Under the pieces are notes generated by a model. The model was not told the DNA's origin. It did not search any database and saw only the letters and a program-made list of their open reading frames with translations. DNA of 64,000 nucleotides from Thiopseudomonas acetoxidans (GTDB taxonomy: Bacteria > Pseudomonadota > Gammaproteobacteria > Pseudomonadales > Pseudomonadaceae): positions 142,789-206,788 of the forward strand of contig NZ_JAUCDY010000004.1 in the NCBI RefSeq assembly GCF_030362935.1, given 5' to 3'. Position numbers and translations under genes: made by a program. Below are positions 33,178 through 42,675 of this stretch, piece by piece; the first letter of the stretch is position 1; every line of letters starts with the position of its first letter.

Positions 33178-34092
33178 TTACCCTTGCTGCGAACTTTTTT
33201 TGAAGACATAAAACAGATTTGGCTCACCCACGATATAGATGGTTCCTTGCCCGTCCATGGTGACCCCTTCTCCCTGTTTGATGCTGTTATCTAAACCGTT
33301 AAAGCCGCGTAAAAAGCTGATAAAACTCACTGGCTTAAAGTGTTCATCCAGCTCTAGAAGCATGCTTGAGTCATCGGACAGTACCAGCAAGTGTCCGGTG
33401 CGCTGGTTAAAGCTCAAGCCGGAAATATCCCGCACAATCAGGCTGTCAGCAGGCAGTGCCGTCAAGGTGCCAAATTGGTTGCTTTCCAAATCAAACTCAA
33501 GCGCATAGAGCGTATGTGGGTTGCGCTCCTTAGCCAAAATAAAACGACTGTGCAAACTATCCCAAGCGATGCCTTCTAGACCTTTGTTGCTGGACAGCAT
33601 CAGCTCCGGTAACGGTTCAGCGAGATTAAATTGTAGTGCTTGGCTGAGGTCAATATTGTTTTCTTGCGGTAAAGAAAAAATCACCAGAGTACCGCGGCGT
33701 TCATCCACAAGAGCAAAGCGCCCGTCCGGTAATGCAGCGATACCCTCAGGATCAGAAACGCCTTGCAAGTCAATTTCGCGCATCAGCTCGCCGGTTAAGC
33801 TCAGTTGTGCCAGCTTTGGTATTTTTCCAGTGATGGTGAACAGCGTGTTACTAGGTGCGTGCCAAGTCAGACCAGATGTTTCTGCTTTTTTTAACCGTGC
33901 AATCGGTTTGGCTTGAATGACCGCTTGGTAATCACTGAGCCAAATGCTGGATTTTTGTTCTTGTTGTGAGGTGAGTTGCTCTTTGAAAAGCAGCAGCAGA
34001 CGATCGTCATAGTGCAAGTAATGGCTTACCGTAACGAGGCACAGCACAACAAGCGCGGCACCAAAATAAAAAAAGTTCTTCCTAGCCAGCAT
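33178..34092 (-). CDS. SdiA-regulated-domain (YjiK-like) protein, membrane-anchored
   Basis: 304 residues. An N-terminal membrane helix (about 8-27) is followed by a beta-propeller-like body: ETSGLTWHAPSNTLFTI, GVSDPEGIAALPDGRFAL, NKGLEGIAWDSLHSRF, DISGLSFNQRTGHLLVLSD and GEGVTMDGQGTIYIVGEPN, a repeating E-G-(I/L/V) pattern typical of the SdiA-regulated family. It should face the periplasm. Function unknown; the repeated acidic loops suggest metal or ligand binding. AAGGAG precedes the start. Confidence 0.8.
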   Translation of the reverse strand: MLARKNFFYFGAALVVLCLVTVSHYLHYDDRLLLLFKEQLTSQQEQKSSIWLSDYQAVIQAKPIARLKKAETSGLTWHAPSNTLFTITGKIPKLAQLSLTGELMREIDLQGVSDPEGIAALPDGRFALVDERRGTLVIFSLPQENNIDLSQALQFNLAEPLPELMLSSNKGLEGIAWDSLHSRFILAKERNPHTLYALEFDLESNQFGTLTALPADSLIVRDISGLSFNQRTGHLLVLSDDSSMLLELDEHFKPVSFISFLRGFNGLDNSIKQGEGVTMDGQGTIYIVGEPNLFYVFKKSSQQG

Positions 34093-34248
34093 TTGAGTCT
34101 CCTTAAAAGGGGGTCAGACTGCTAGCATGCTAAGAAAGTTCAGTTACGGTTCGGCAGATGATTATCTGGGCATTGCCTTTGCCCATCCGGCTACGGCAGC
34201 GTAGAATCAAGTGTTATTTTCATTCACCAATTTTTGCAGGAAGTTGTC

Positions 34249-36087
34249 ATGCCTGATTACCGCTCAAAAACCTCCACCTTCGGCCGCAACATGGCTGGCG
34301 CCCGTGCCCTGTGGCGCGCCACCGGCATGAAGGACGAAGACTTCAAAAAACCCATCATTGCCATTGCCAACTCTTTTACCCAGTTTGTGCCCGGTCACGT
34401 GCATCTGAAAGACATGGGTCAACTGGTGGCGCGTGAGATTGAACGCGCTGGTGGCGTGGCGAAGGAGTTTAACACTATAGCCGTGGATGACGGTATTGCC
34501 ATGGGCCACGACGGCATGCTGTATTCGCTGCCCAGCCGTGAAATCATCGCCGACTCGGTCGAATACATGGCCAACGCCCACTGCGCCGATGCGCTGGTGT
34601 GCATCTCCAACTGCGACAAGATCACCCCCGGAATGCTGATGGCCGCGCTGCGCCTGAACATCCCGGTGGTATTCGTCTCCGGCGGGCCGATGGAAGCCGG
34701 CAAGACCAAGCTGGCCAGCCACGGCCTCGACCTGATCGACGCCATGGTGGTGGCCGCCGACGACTCCTGCTCCGACGAGAAAGTCGCCGAGTACGAGCGC
34801 AGCGCCTGCCCCACCTGCGGCAGCTGCTCGGGCATGTTCACCGCCAACTCGATGAACTGCCTGACCGAGGCTCTCGGTCTGTCCCTGCCCGGCAACGGCA
34901 CCACCCTGGCCACCCACGCCGACCGTGAGCAGCTGTTTCTGGAAGCAGCACGCACCATCGTTGACCTGACCCAGCGCTACTATCGTGACGGCGACGAATC
35001 CGTACTGCCGCGCAACATCGCCAATTTCAAGGCGTTTGAAAACGCCATGACCATGGACATCGCCATGGGCGGCTCGACCAACACCATTCTGCACCTGCTG
35101 GCTGCGGCCCAGGAAGGCGAGGTGGACTTCGACCTGAAGGACATCGACCGTCTGTCGCGCAAGGTACCCGAGCTGTGCAAGGTCGCACCGAATATCGAAA
35201 AATATCACATGGAAGATGTGCACCGTGCCGGCGGCATCTTTGCCATTCTCGGCGAGCTGGCCCGTGGCGGCCTGCTGCACACCGACCTGCCCACCGTACA
35301 CAGCAAAACCATGGCCGAGGCCATCGCCAAGTGGGACATTACCCAAACCAATGATCCTGCTGTACACGAGTTCTACAAGGCCGGCCCCGGCGGCATCCCG
35401 ACCCAGACTGCTTTTAGCCAGGCGACCCGCTGGCCGACGCTGGATCTGGATCGTGAAAAAGGCTGTATCCGCAGTGTCGAGCACGCTTACAACCGCGAAG
35501 GCGGCTTGGCCGTACTCTACGGCAACATTGCCGAAGATGGCTGTGTGGTTAAAACCGCCGGTGTGGATCCTTCCATTTGGGTGTTTGAAGGCACGGCGAA
35601 AATCTACGAAAGCCAAGACTCAGCGGTAAAGGGTATTTTGGCGGACGAAGTCAAAGCCAGCGATGTGGTGATTATTCGCTATGAAGGGCCTAAAGGCGGT
35701 CCGGGCATGCAGGAAATGCTGTATCCAACCAGCTACCTGAAATCCAAAGGCTTGGGCGAGCACTGTGCCTTGCTGACGGACGGTCGTTTTTCAGGTGGCA
35801 CCTCGGGCTTATCCATTGGTCATGCTTCTCCAGAAGCGGCGGCTGGCGGTGCTATTGGCTTGGTGCAGGATGGCGATAAAATAAAAATTGATATCCCAGC
35901 GCGCAGTATTCAACTACAGGTCAGTGATGCTGAGCTCGCCGAGCGCCGTGCGGCGCAAGATAAGAAAGGCTGGAAGCCGGTTGAGCTGCGACCACGCAAA
36001 GTAAGTACCGCGCTAAAAGCCTATGCATTGCTGGCTACCAGTGCTGACAAAGGAGCAGTACGTAACAAGGCTATGCTAGAAGACTAA
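34249..36087 (+). CDS. ilvD: Dihydroxy-acid dehydratase
   Basis: 612 residues from the ATG at 34249 (MPDYRSKTSTFGRNM; GGAAG upstream; the TTG five codons before is not used). Cluster-binding Cys in ISNCDKITPGM and CPTCGSCSGMFTANSMNCL, plus LTDGRFSGGTSGLSIGHASPEAA. It dehydrates dihydroxy acids in valine and isoleucine synthesis. The stretch of about 34,560-35,460 has much higher third-position G+C than the ends of the gene and its neighbours, producing long antisense frames, and may have been replaced by recombination. Confidence 0.96.
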   Translation: MPDYRSKTSTFGRNMAGARALWRATGMKDEDFKKPIIAIANSFTQFVPGHVHLKDMGQLVAREIERAGGVAKEFNTIAVDDGIAMGHDGMLYSLPSREIIADSVEYMANAHCADALVCISNCDKITPGMLMAALRLNIPVVFVSGGPMEAGKTKLASHGLDLIDAMVVAADDSCSDEKVAEYERSACPTCGSCSGMFTANSMNCLTEALGLSLPGNGTTLATHADREQLFLEAARTIVDLTQRYYRDGDESVLPRNIANFKAFENAMTMDIAMGGSTNTILHLLAAAQEGEVDFDLKDIDRLSRKVPELCKVAPNIEKYHMEDVHRAGGIFAILGELARGGLLHTDLPTVHSKTMAEAIAKWDITQTNDPAVHEFYKAGPGGIPTQTAFSQATRWPTLDLDREKGCIRSVEHAYNREGGLAVLYGNIAEDGCVVKTAGVDPSIWVFEGTAKIYESQDSAVKGILADEVKASDVVIIRYEGPKGGPGMQEMLYPTSYLKSKGLGEHCALLTDGRFSGGTSGLSIGHASPEAAAGGAIGLVQDGDKIKIDIPARSIQLQVSDAELAERRAAQDKKGWKPVELRPRKVSTALKAYALLATSADKGAVRNKAMLED

Positions 36088-36096
36088 CGCAGCAGT

Positions 36097-36124
36097 CACT
36101 GGCTAGCCCTGGGGTTAGCCAGTG
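36097..36124. terminator. Hairpin between convergent ilvD and acyltransferase gene
   Basis: CACTGGCTA (36097-36105) pairs with TAGCCAGTG (36116-36124), 10-nt loop, without a T run. A likely shared transcription end between the two convergent genes. Confidence 0.5.
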
Positions 36125-36142
36125 AATCTGTAAGCAAGCTGA

Positions 36143-37036
36143 TCAATACCAGCGTTTTTCAAGACCAGGACGGCGACGAAAACGCTTCATGGTCCACATG
36201 TACTGAGACGGCCAGCGTCGTACATAGTTTTCTAGTACACGGCCCATGGCAGCGACCGACGTTTCAGTGTCAGTGCTATACATGTCATCTGGCGCAGCTT
36301 CAAGCAGCACTTTAAAGCCGCTACCGTCTTCTAAGCGTACAGCGTGCAGAAATACCGCGGCAACTCGGTCTTGCTTGCCGCTGATCATGCCGGCAATAAA
36401 CTTACTCGTTAACGCCTGTGTACCAAGAAAAGGTACAAATACGCCAGATTTAAGACTGGGCTCTGGATCTGCAGGGATACCAACTGCACCGCCCTTGCGC
36501 ACTTCTTTAATGACGCTAATAATGCCTTGCTTGGTGGAGGGTGCAACTTGGTTGCCCATTTGGCGACGCTGTTTTTTTAGTAACTCGTCCAGCGCTTTGA
36601 GCTTGGGTGGCCGATAGAATACTAATGGCTTGCATTGTTTGCTGTAAAAGTGATTAAGCACTTCCCAGTTACCTAAATGGCTGGTAATGCCTACTATGGC
36701 TTTGCCGCTGACTATTGCCTGTTGTAAAACTTCGAGTCCTTCCACTGAGCGCACACGTTGTAAGGTTTTCTCTGCTGGCCAAATCCACGCGCAAGCGCTC
36801 TCAGCAAACGTTTTACCGATACTCTTAAGGCTTTGGCGAGTCAGTTGGTCAACAGCTTTATTGTCCAACTCTGGAAAGCAGTGGGTTAGGTTGATTTGCG
36901 CAATTTTCTTTGAACGATTTGGCGTGACCCACATCAACCAGCCTAAAAAACTGCCCAGCCACTGCACTGCTCGCCAGGGCAGCAAGGCAATGGCGTGAAT
37001 AAGAGTTAATGCGAGGACGCCCTTAAGTTTTTCCAA
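36143..37036 (-). CDS. Lysophospholipid / lipid A-type acyltransferase (LpxL/HtrB family)
   Basis: 297 residues. N-terminal membrane helix (about 5-35), catalytic HLGNWE (H about 117, HX4E form), FYRPPKLKALDELL, and the C-terminal WPSQYMWTMKRFRRRP segment typical of late lipid A acyltransferases. It would add a secondary acyl chain to lipid A or a related lipid. Translation begins at a TTG with AGGAG 7 nt upstream; no ATG fits. It lies 35 bp from rsmD on the same strand. Confidence 0.85.
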   Translation of the reverse strand: MEKLKGVLALTLIHAIALLPWRAVQWLGSFLGWLMWVTPNRSKKIAQINLTHCFPELDNKAVDQLTRQSLKSIGKTFAESACAWIWPAEKTLQRVRSVEGLEVLQQAIVSGKAIVGITSHLGNWEVLNHFYSKQCKPLVFYRPPKLKALDELLKKQRRQMGNQVAPSTKQGIISVIKEVRKGGAVGIPADPEPSLKSGVFVPFLGTQALTSKFIAGMISGKQDRVAAVFLHAVRLEDGSGFKVLLEAAPDDMYSTDTETSVAAMGRVLENYVRRWPSQYMWTMKRFRRRPGLEKRWY

Positions 37037-37071
37037 AACAAGCTCCTAATTACAACTATCTACTGGGTAGG

Positions 37072-37650
37072 CTAAGCTCTTTGCCACAGCGCATAATATA
37101 CTTTGCCTGCATGCTTTTCACGGTGTAGTAGCCAGCTGTGTGGCACAGCCAGCATTGAAGGTGCTTGTTCGCTTTCGGTATAGATCCAAGCGTCTGTGTT
37201 TAACCATCCTTGCTGTTCTAACAGGTGGCAACTTTTAAGCAATAAATCTTGATGGAAAGGTGGATCCAGTAAGGCGATGTCAAAGCTTTGCTCTGCGGGA
37301 CGTTCCAGAAAGCTTAGTGCATTGTGTTGCACTACCTGTGCGTTAGTACAGCCTAAAATCTGTAGGTTTTGTTGCAGGCTGTTACAGGCGTGACGGTCCA
37401 GTTCGACGGCCAAGCCAGATGCTGCGCCGCGCGATAAACCTTCAAAAAATAGCGCGCCACTGCCAGCAAACACGTCAAGAATATGTGCGCCCGCAATCGT
37501 AGGCGCTAACCAGTTATAGAGTGTTTCACGGACGCGATCTGGGGTGGGACGTAAACCCTGCACATCAGGAAAACTCAGTTTGCGCGAACGCCATTGTCCG
37601 CCAATAATGCGCAGTTGATTGTTGCTTTGTTTGTGGTTTGCGCGCGCCAT
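37072..37650 (-). CDS. rsmD: 16S rRNA (guanine(966)-N2)-methyltransferase
   Basis: 192 residues. IIGGQWRSRKLSFP at the N-terminus, RPTPDRVRETLYNWL, SAM-binding DVFAGSGALFFEGLSRGA and the catalytic DPPF are all in place. It methylates G966 of 16S rRNA in assembled small subunits. The start codon shares one base with the stop of the upstream M16 gene (TGATG), so translation is coupled. The M16-M16-rsmD order with divergent ftsY is conserved in Pseudomonas. Confidence 0.93.
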   Translation of the reverse strand: MARANHKQSNNQLRIIGGQWRSRKLSFPDVQGLRPTPDRVRETLYNWLAPTIAGAHILDVFAGSGALFFEGLSRGAASGLAVELDRHACNSLQQNLQILGCTNAQVVQHNALSFLERPAEQSFDIALLDPPFHQDLLLKSCHLLEQQGWLNTDAWIYTESEQAPSMLAVPHSWLLHREKHAGKVYYALWQRA

Positions 37651-39089
37651 CAGTGTTGATGCCCTTGAGGTTGTGCGTTACGAATAACAGGCTCAGGTAA
37701 GGGCAGTTGCGGCACACTTGGACCAACTGTCACCACGACCAATGCGTCGGGCTGAATATGATTGCGCAAAGCAGTATTTAACTGCTCAAGCGTAAGCTGC
37801 TGCACATCCTGCATGAGTGTTTCCAGCCAGTTAAGCGGCAGATCATAAAAACCAATAGCACCTAGCTGTCCAACAATAGCTGCATTGCTAGCAGCGCTAA
37901 GCGGGAAGCTGCCGAGAAACTCTTGTTTAGCCGTAGCCAACTCGGCTTCGGTGGGACCGTTCTGGACGTACTCGCTTAATAGCTCGCGCACAAAGCCCAG
38001 TGTGGCCTCGCTCAATTCAGCACGGGTTTGTACGCTGATAGTGAAGGGTCCCTGCGCTTGCATAGGACTGAAGCTGGAATAAATTCCGTAAGTCAGTCCA
38101 CGCTTTTCGCGTACTTCCTCCATTAAGCGACTGCCAAAGCCACTGCCGCCCAGTATTTGGTTGGCGATAAATAGCGCTGCATAGTCAGGGTGCCCACGCT
38201 CAATGCCAAGCTGGGCTAGCAGGATATGTGTTTGATTGGAAGGAAACTCAATATGCAGATGCGTAGCCTTGGGCGTTTGTGGCTGGGGTGTTTTGCTTGC
38301 GGCTACACCTTGGGGTAGAGCGCGGCTAATCTGCTCAGCGATTGCCTCAGCATCTTGGCGGGTTAGGTTACCGACCAGAGCGAGTTGTGCATTGTGGGCG
38401 TTGTAGTATGTCTGATAAAAATCCGCCAGCTGTTGGCGCTTAAGCCTGGGTATTGTTTGCTCGGTACCTGCGCTGGGGTGCGCATAAGGATGCGTGCCAT
38501 ATAGCTGGGCAAATAGGGCGCGGTTGGCGATATGGCTAGGGATTTTCTTTTGCTGCTCAAAACTTGCCAGCAGTTGATTTTGCACACGTTGTATTGCTTG
38601 GACTGGAAAGTTAGGGCGGGTAATAACCTCGGCAAATAATTCAACAGCAGGTTGGCTGAGCTCAGCGGTGCTGAGGGTGCGTAGTGACAGTATCGCCATG
38701 TCTCTGTAGCTGCCCTGATTAAATTCAGCACCAAGAGCTTCAAAGGCCTGAGCAATTTGGTCAGCGTTATACTTGTTGGTTCCAGCTCCGATAAGAGAGT
38801 TGGTCAGCTGGGCCAAACCATAGGCTGCGCCTTCTTGGCTGCTGCCCGCGGCAAAGGTAAGTTGTAAATCCAACATGGGCAGCTCGTCGGATTGGACAAA
38901 AAACACTTTAGTGCCTGAGGCTGTTTGCCAAGTTTGTATGTCCAAAATGCGCCGAGCTGGCGCGTCCACATTTAAGCGCTGCAGGCTGGTGATTTTGCTG
39001 TCTTGCGGCTGTGTTGTTGATAAGCTGCAACCTGAAATAGACAGGCCGATGACAAGCAAAAGGCTAAAAGAAATTAAGCGCTGCATCAT
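37650..39089 (-). CDS. M16-family peptidase homologue without zinc motif
   Basis: 479 residues. Lipoprotein-like signal (ISFSLLLVIGLSISGC, Cys about 21). The M16 fold is visible (DLQLTFAAGSSQEGAAYGLAQLTNSLIG, YNADQIAQAFEALGAEF, GGSGFGSRLMEEVREKRGLTYG), but the HXXEH site is replaced by YGLAQLTNS, so it should be the non-catalytic half of a heterodimer. The catalytic half is the gene upstream, with a 4-bp ATGA overlap. Both are periplasmic. Confidence 0.88.
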   Translation of the reverse strand: MMQRLISFSLLLVIGLSISGCSLSTTQPQDSKITSLQRLNVDAPARRILDIQTWQTASGTKVFFVQSDELPMLDLQLTFAAGSSQEGAAYGLAQLTNSLIGAGTNKYNADQIAQAFEALGAEFNQGSYRDMAILSLRTLSTAELSQPAVELFAEVITRPNFPVQAIQRVQNQLLASFEQQKKIPSHIANRALFAQLYGTHPYAHPSAGTEQTIPRLKRQQLADFYQTYYNAHNAQLALVGNLTRQDAEAIAEQISRALPQGVAASKTPQPQTPKATHLHIEFPSNQTHILLAQLGIERGHPDYAALFIANQILGGSGFGSRLMEEVREKRGLTYGIYSSFSPMQAQGPFTISVQTRAELSEATLGFVRELLSEYVQNGPTEAELATAKQEFLGSFPLSAASNAAIVGQLGAIGFYDLPLNWLETLMQDVQQLTLEQLNTALRNHIQPDALVVVTVGPSVPQLPLPEPVIRNAQPQGHQH

Positions 39090-40432
39090 GGGCGAGTCTC
39101 CTCGGGCAGACTGTGCAGGGTGATTGAACGGCTAGCGGTAAAATAACGCTGTGCCGCGCTTTGAATATCGGTTGCCGTGATGGCGTTAAGCGAGTCGACA
39201 TCGGATTCCAGAAGGCGCCATGACAGCCCGGCTGTTTCCAGCATGCCAATCATGCGTGCTTGGTTGTTGATGGAGTCTTGTGCGTAAACTTCAGCGGCAA
39301 TAACTTGAGCGCGTACGCGTTTGAGCTCTGCTTGTGTGGGTGGATTTGTTTGTAGGTCTTTCAGCTGTTGCCACAGAGCTTGCTCGACGCTCTCTAGGCT
39401 GACACCTTTTTGCACATTAGGCGTGGCGGATAATACAAACAGACTATCGCCACGGCTAAAAGCGTCATACCATGCGCTGGCGCCGGCGACTAGCTCTTGC
39501 TTGCGTTCTAGCTGGCTGGCTAAACGCGCACTGTCACCACCATCGAGCAGTGCGCTGATGAGACGCAATGCATGAATGTCTTTTTGGTTCTCGGCAGTTT
39601 TCAAACTTGGCACGTTGAAACCCAACATTAAGCTAGGAAGCTGGGTTTTTAGATGGAGGGTTAAACGCCGCTCACCGGGTTCCGCGAGTTCAATAGGTGT
39701 TTTAGCCACTGGAATTTGGCGCGCCGGGATAGCAGCGAAATGACGTTTAACGAGTGTTTTTATTTCATCCAGCTGTACATCACCAACAATTACTAAAACC
39801 GCGTTATTCGGTGCATACCAGTCGTTATGCCATTGACGCAAATCCTCGATGGTCATGCGCTCCAGATCATGCATCCAGCCGATGGTGGGAATATGGTAGC
39901 TGCTGGCTGGGTAAGCCAGCGCCTTAAAACGCTCATAGGCTAAGCCGCTGGGCCGGTCATCGGTACGCATCCTGCGCTCTTCTTTAATGACTTCAATTTC
40001 ACGCAAAAACTCATCTTCAGGCAGGGTTAAACTCGCGAGTCGGTCCGCTTCCATTTCCAGCGCAACTTCTAAACGATCACGAGCCAGAACCTGATAATAA
40101 GCGGTGTAGTCGTCACTGGTGAAAGCGTTTTCATTAGCGCCAAGCTCACGTAAAATGCGCGAAGATTCACCGGGTCCAAGTTTGCTGCTGCCTTTAAACA
40201 TCATATGTTCCAGGGCGTGCGCAAGCCCAGTGCTGCCCGGTACCTCATAGCTGGAGCCGACCTTGTACCACAGCTGACTGACCACAATCGGCGCGCGATG
40301 GTCTTCACGCACAATCACCTTTAGACCGTTATCTAAGCTGAATTCGTGAGTAGTGGGATTGCTGGCGGCACTGGTTGGCAGACTTATGAGAGCAAATAAC
40401 AATATGAAAGTATTTATACTGGGGCGAATCAT
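39086..40432 (-). CDS. M16-family zinc peptidase, catalytic subunit
   Basis: 448 residues with a signal peptide (residues 1-22, ending TSAASN). Zinc site HALEH in GLAHALEHMMFKG and the downstream Glu in the EEVIKEERR-like segment (EIEVIKEERRMRTDD) are intact. Pitrilysin-type periplasmic protease, probably working with the downstream inactive homologue as a two-chain M16 enzyme. Natural substrates unknown. Divergent from ftsY. Confidence 0.9.
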   Translation of the reverse strand: MIRPSINTFILLFALISLPTSAASNPTTHEFSLDNGLKVIVREDHRAPIVVSQLWYKVGSSYEVPGSTGLAHALEHMMFKGSSKLGPGESSRILRELGANENAFTSDDYTAYYQVLARDRLEVALEMEADRLASLTLPEDEFLREIEVIKEERRMRTDDRPSGLAYERFKALAYPASSYHIPTIGWMHDLERMTIEDLRQWHNDWYAPNNAVLVIVGDVQLDEIKTLVKRHFAAIPARQIPVAKTPIELAEPGERRLTLHLKTQLPSLMLGFNVPSLKTAENQKDIHALRLISALLDGGDSARLASQLERKQELVAGASAWYDAFSRGDSLFVLSATPNVQKGVSLESVEQALWQQLKDLQTNPPTQAELKRVRAQVIAAEVYAQDSINNQARMIGMLETAGLSWRLLESDVDSLNAITATDIQSAAQRYFTASRSITLHSLPEETRP

Positions 40433-40762
40433 AGTGGTTTTTAGCCTTATAACTAGCTGTAATTCTTAGTTTAACCTAGGGATAAGTGCTAGGATAGCAC
40501 GCTTAAAGAAACACTGAAAAAATGCCTGAGACGCGGAACCCTATTGTTATACGCCGTACAAAAGTGTCTCTGTATGCATGGGTTGGACGAGCTTTGCGCG
40601 TCAATCACACTATGCATAACAGCGTATCGCGCGCAGCAATTTCCAAGTTTCTGACACCTATTTTGTCATAACCCAGCGCTTCCTAAGATAGCCAATCAAT
40701 TAATTGGTTCCAGCGCCGTTAATAACCCGCCTGATTTACAGGCCGAATTTGAATTTAAAACT
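40433..40762. other. 330-bp divergent intergenic region, M16 genes / ftsY
   Basis: No gene. A small perfect inverted repeat GTGCTA-GGA-TAGCAC at 40486-40500 overlaps a possible minus-strand -10 (TATCCT). Promoters for both sides must lie here. There is no clear Shine-Dalgarno before ftsY. Confidence 0.4.
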
Positions 40763-42007
40763 ATGCTTTCTTGGTTTCGTAAAAAAGATAAAGACAAAGC
40801 TGTAGAGCAAGATGTAACTACAGAACAAGAACACAGCCCTGCATTATTAGGTGCGGGACCGCCAGACGCCATCGCCGAACCTGCGCTAGAACAGCAGGCT
40901 GTTGCGCTTGTCGAAAAACCGCACGCTGAGTCTGAGCAATTAGAACTGCCTGAAGAGGCAGCTATTGCACAGGTAGCAGTTGAGCCAGAACCAGAACCAG
41001 AACTAGAAGCCGAACCTGAGCCAGAGTCCCCGCAGGAACAGCCGATCGTCGAAACCGCCGCCGCTACTGCCGAAAGTAAAAAAGGCTGGTTTGCGCGTTT
41101 GCGTCAAGGGTTAGCCAAGACCAGCGCCAACTTTGGCGAAGGGGTGGCAACGCTGTTTTTAGGGCGTAAAACCATTGATGATGAGTTATTCGAGGATCTG
41201 GAAACGCATTTAATCACCGCCGACGTGGGCTTAGAAGCAACCGCAGACATTATTGCCAAGCTTACCCAGCGCGTCGCACGCAAAGAGCTGGCCGACAGCG
41301 ATGCGCTGTACCGTGCGCTGCAGGTTGAGTTGCAAGAATTGTTACAGCCGGTTGAGCAGCCAATGCCGTTGGACGGCAAATCACCCCAGGTTATTCTGGT
41401 GGTAGGCGTCAATGGCGCGGGTAAAACCACCACCATTGGCAAACTGGCTTCGCGTTTACAGAAAGAAGGCAAAAAAGTCATGCTTGCCGCTGGAGATACC
41501 TTCCGTGCGGCAGCCGTTGAACAATTACAGGTTTGGGGTGAGCGCAATAAAGTTCCAGTGATTGCCCAGCACACGGGGGCGGATTCTGCCTCGGTGATTT
41601 TTGATGCGGTGCAAGCCGCACAAGCGCGCGGCGTTGACGTGTTGATTGCGGATACCGCGGGACGCTTGCATAATAAAGACAATCTTATGGAAGAGTTGAA
41701 AAAAGTGCAGCGGGTAATGTCGCGCTTGGATGAAAATGCACCCCATGAAGTGTTATTAGTGCTTGATGCGAGCACGGGACAGAATGCGATTAACCAAACC
41801 CGCCAGTTCAATGAAGCAGTTAAAGTCACAGGCTTGGTGTTAACCAAGCTGGATGGCACGGCCAAAGGTGGAGTGATTTTCGCTTTGGCCAAACACTTTG
41901 CTATTCCAGTGCGTTTTATTGGTGTGGGCGAGGGCATTGATGATTTGCGTCCCTTCGTGGCGAAAGACTTTGTCCAAGCACTGTTTAGTCACAAGGAGAG
42001 TGAATGA
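40763..42007 (+). CDS. ftsY: Signal recognition particle receptor FtsY
   Basis: 414 residues. An acidic, Glu/Pro-rich membrane-targeting A domain (about 10-95, including a run of EPEPE repeats) precedes the NG domain. GTPase motifs: GVNGAGKTTTIGKLA (about 214), DTFRAAAVEQL, DTAGR, TKLDGTAKGG. It docks SRP-ribosome complexes at the inner membrane. Stop overlaps the ftsE start by 4 bp (ATGA). Confidence 0.96.
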   Translation: MLSWFRKKDKDKAVEQDVTTEQEHSPALLGAGPPDAIAEPALEQQAVALVEKPHAESEQLELPEEAAIAQVAVEPEPEPELEAEPEPESPQEQPIVETAAATAESKKGWFARLRQGLAKTSANFGEGVATLFLGRKTIDDELFEDLETHLITADVGLEATADIIAKLTQRVARKELADSDALYRALQVELQELLQPVEQPMPLDGKSPQVILVVGVNGAGKTTTIGKLASRLQKEGKKVMLAAGDTFRAAAVEQLQVWGERNKVPVIAQHTGADSASVIFDAVQAAQARGVDVLIADTAGRLHNKDNLMEELKKVQRVMSRLDENAPHEVLLVLDASTGQNAINQTRQFNEAVKVTGLVLTKLDGTAKGGVIFALAKHFAIPVRFIGVGEGIDDLRPFVAKDFVQALFSHKESE

Positions 42008-42675
42008 TTCGTTTTGAGAAGGTCGCTAAGCGCTATCCAAATGGCCATATCGGTCTGCACGAGTTAAGCGTTCATGTGCGTCGCGGTGAATTTCTCTTTG
42101 TTACCGGCCATTCTGGCGCAGGTAAAACGACTTTGTTGCGATTATTATTGGCGATGGAACGTCCTACCAGCGGCAAGTTGCTGCTGGCAGGACAAGATTT
42201 AGCCAAAATTCGTAACTCACAAATCCCTTTTTTACGTCGGCAAATAGGCGTGGTGTTTCAAAACCATCAGCTGCTGTTTGATCGTTCCGTGTTTGATAAT
42301 GTTGCTCTGCCCTTGCATATTATGGGCTTGGGTCAGGATGAAATTAATGCCCGTGTCAGTCAAGCCTTAGAACATGTCAGTTTAAAGGATAAGGCCATGC
42401 AAGCGCCTGCTGATTTGTCGACAGGTCAGCAGCAGCGCGTGGGCATTGCTCGTGCCATTGTGCATCAGCCCGCCTTGTTACTGGCTGATGAACCTACCGG
42501 GAACCTGGATCCGCGTTTAGCCGCTGAAATTATGGCTGTGTTTGAAGATATTAACCGCCACGGCACCACCGTAATGATAGCCAGTCATGACTTGGCACTG
42601 ATTGCCCGCATGCGTCAGCGTATGCTTACGTTGCAGCGTGGTCGATTGATTGGCGATGGGGAGTCGGGCTTATGA
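42004..42675 (+). CDS. ftsE: Cell division ATP-binding protein FtsE
   Basis: 223 residues, ABC ATPase. Walker A GHSGAGKTTLL, signature LSTGQQQRVGIARA, Walker B LLLADEPTGNLD, and the H-loop SHD. With FtsX it forms a complex that drives peptidoglycan hydrolases at the septum via EnvC. Overlaps both neighbours by 4 bp. Confidence 0.96.
   Translation: MIRFEKVAKRYPNGHIGLHELSVHVRRGEFLFVTGHSGAGKTTLLRLLLAMERPTSGKLLLAGQDLAKIRNSQIPFLRRQIGVVFQNHQLLFDRSVFDNVALPLHIMGLGQDEINARVSQALEHVSLKDKAMQAPADLSTGQQQRVGIARAIVHQPALLLADEPTGNLDPRLAAEIMAVFEDINRHGTTVMIASHDLALIARMRQRMLTLQRGRLIGDGESGL

Noticed and set aside
34264..35616. 450-codon open frame on the minus strand inside ilvD
   Set aside because: It is complementary to ilvD and results from the high-GC codon usage of the middle of that gene; its product is a Gly/His/Val-rich string without motifs.
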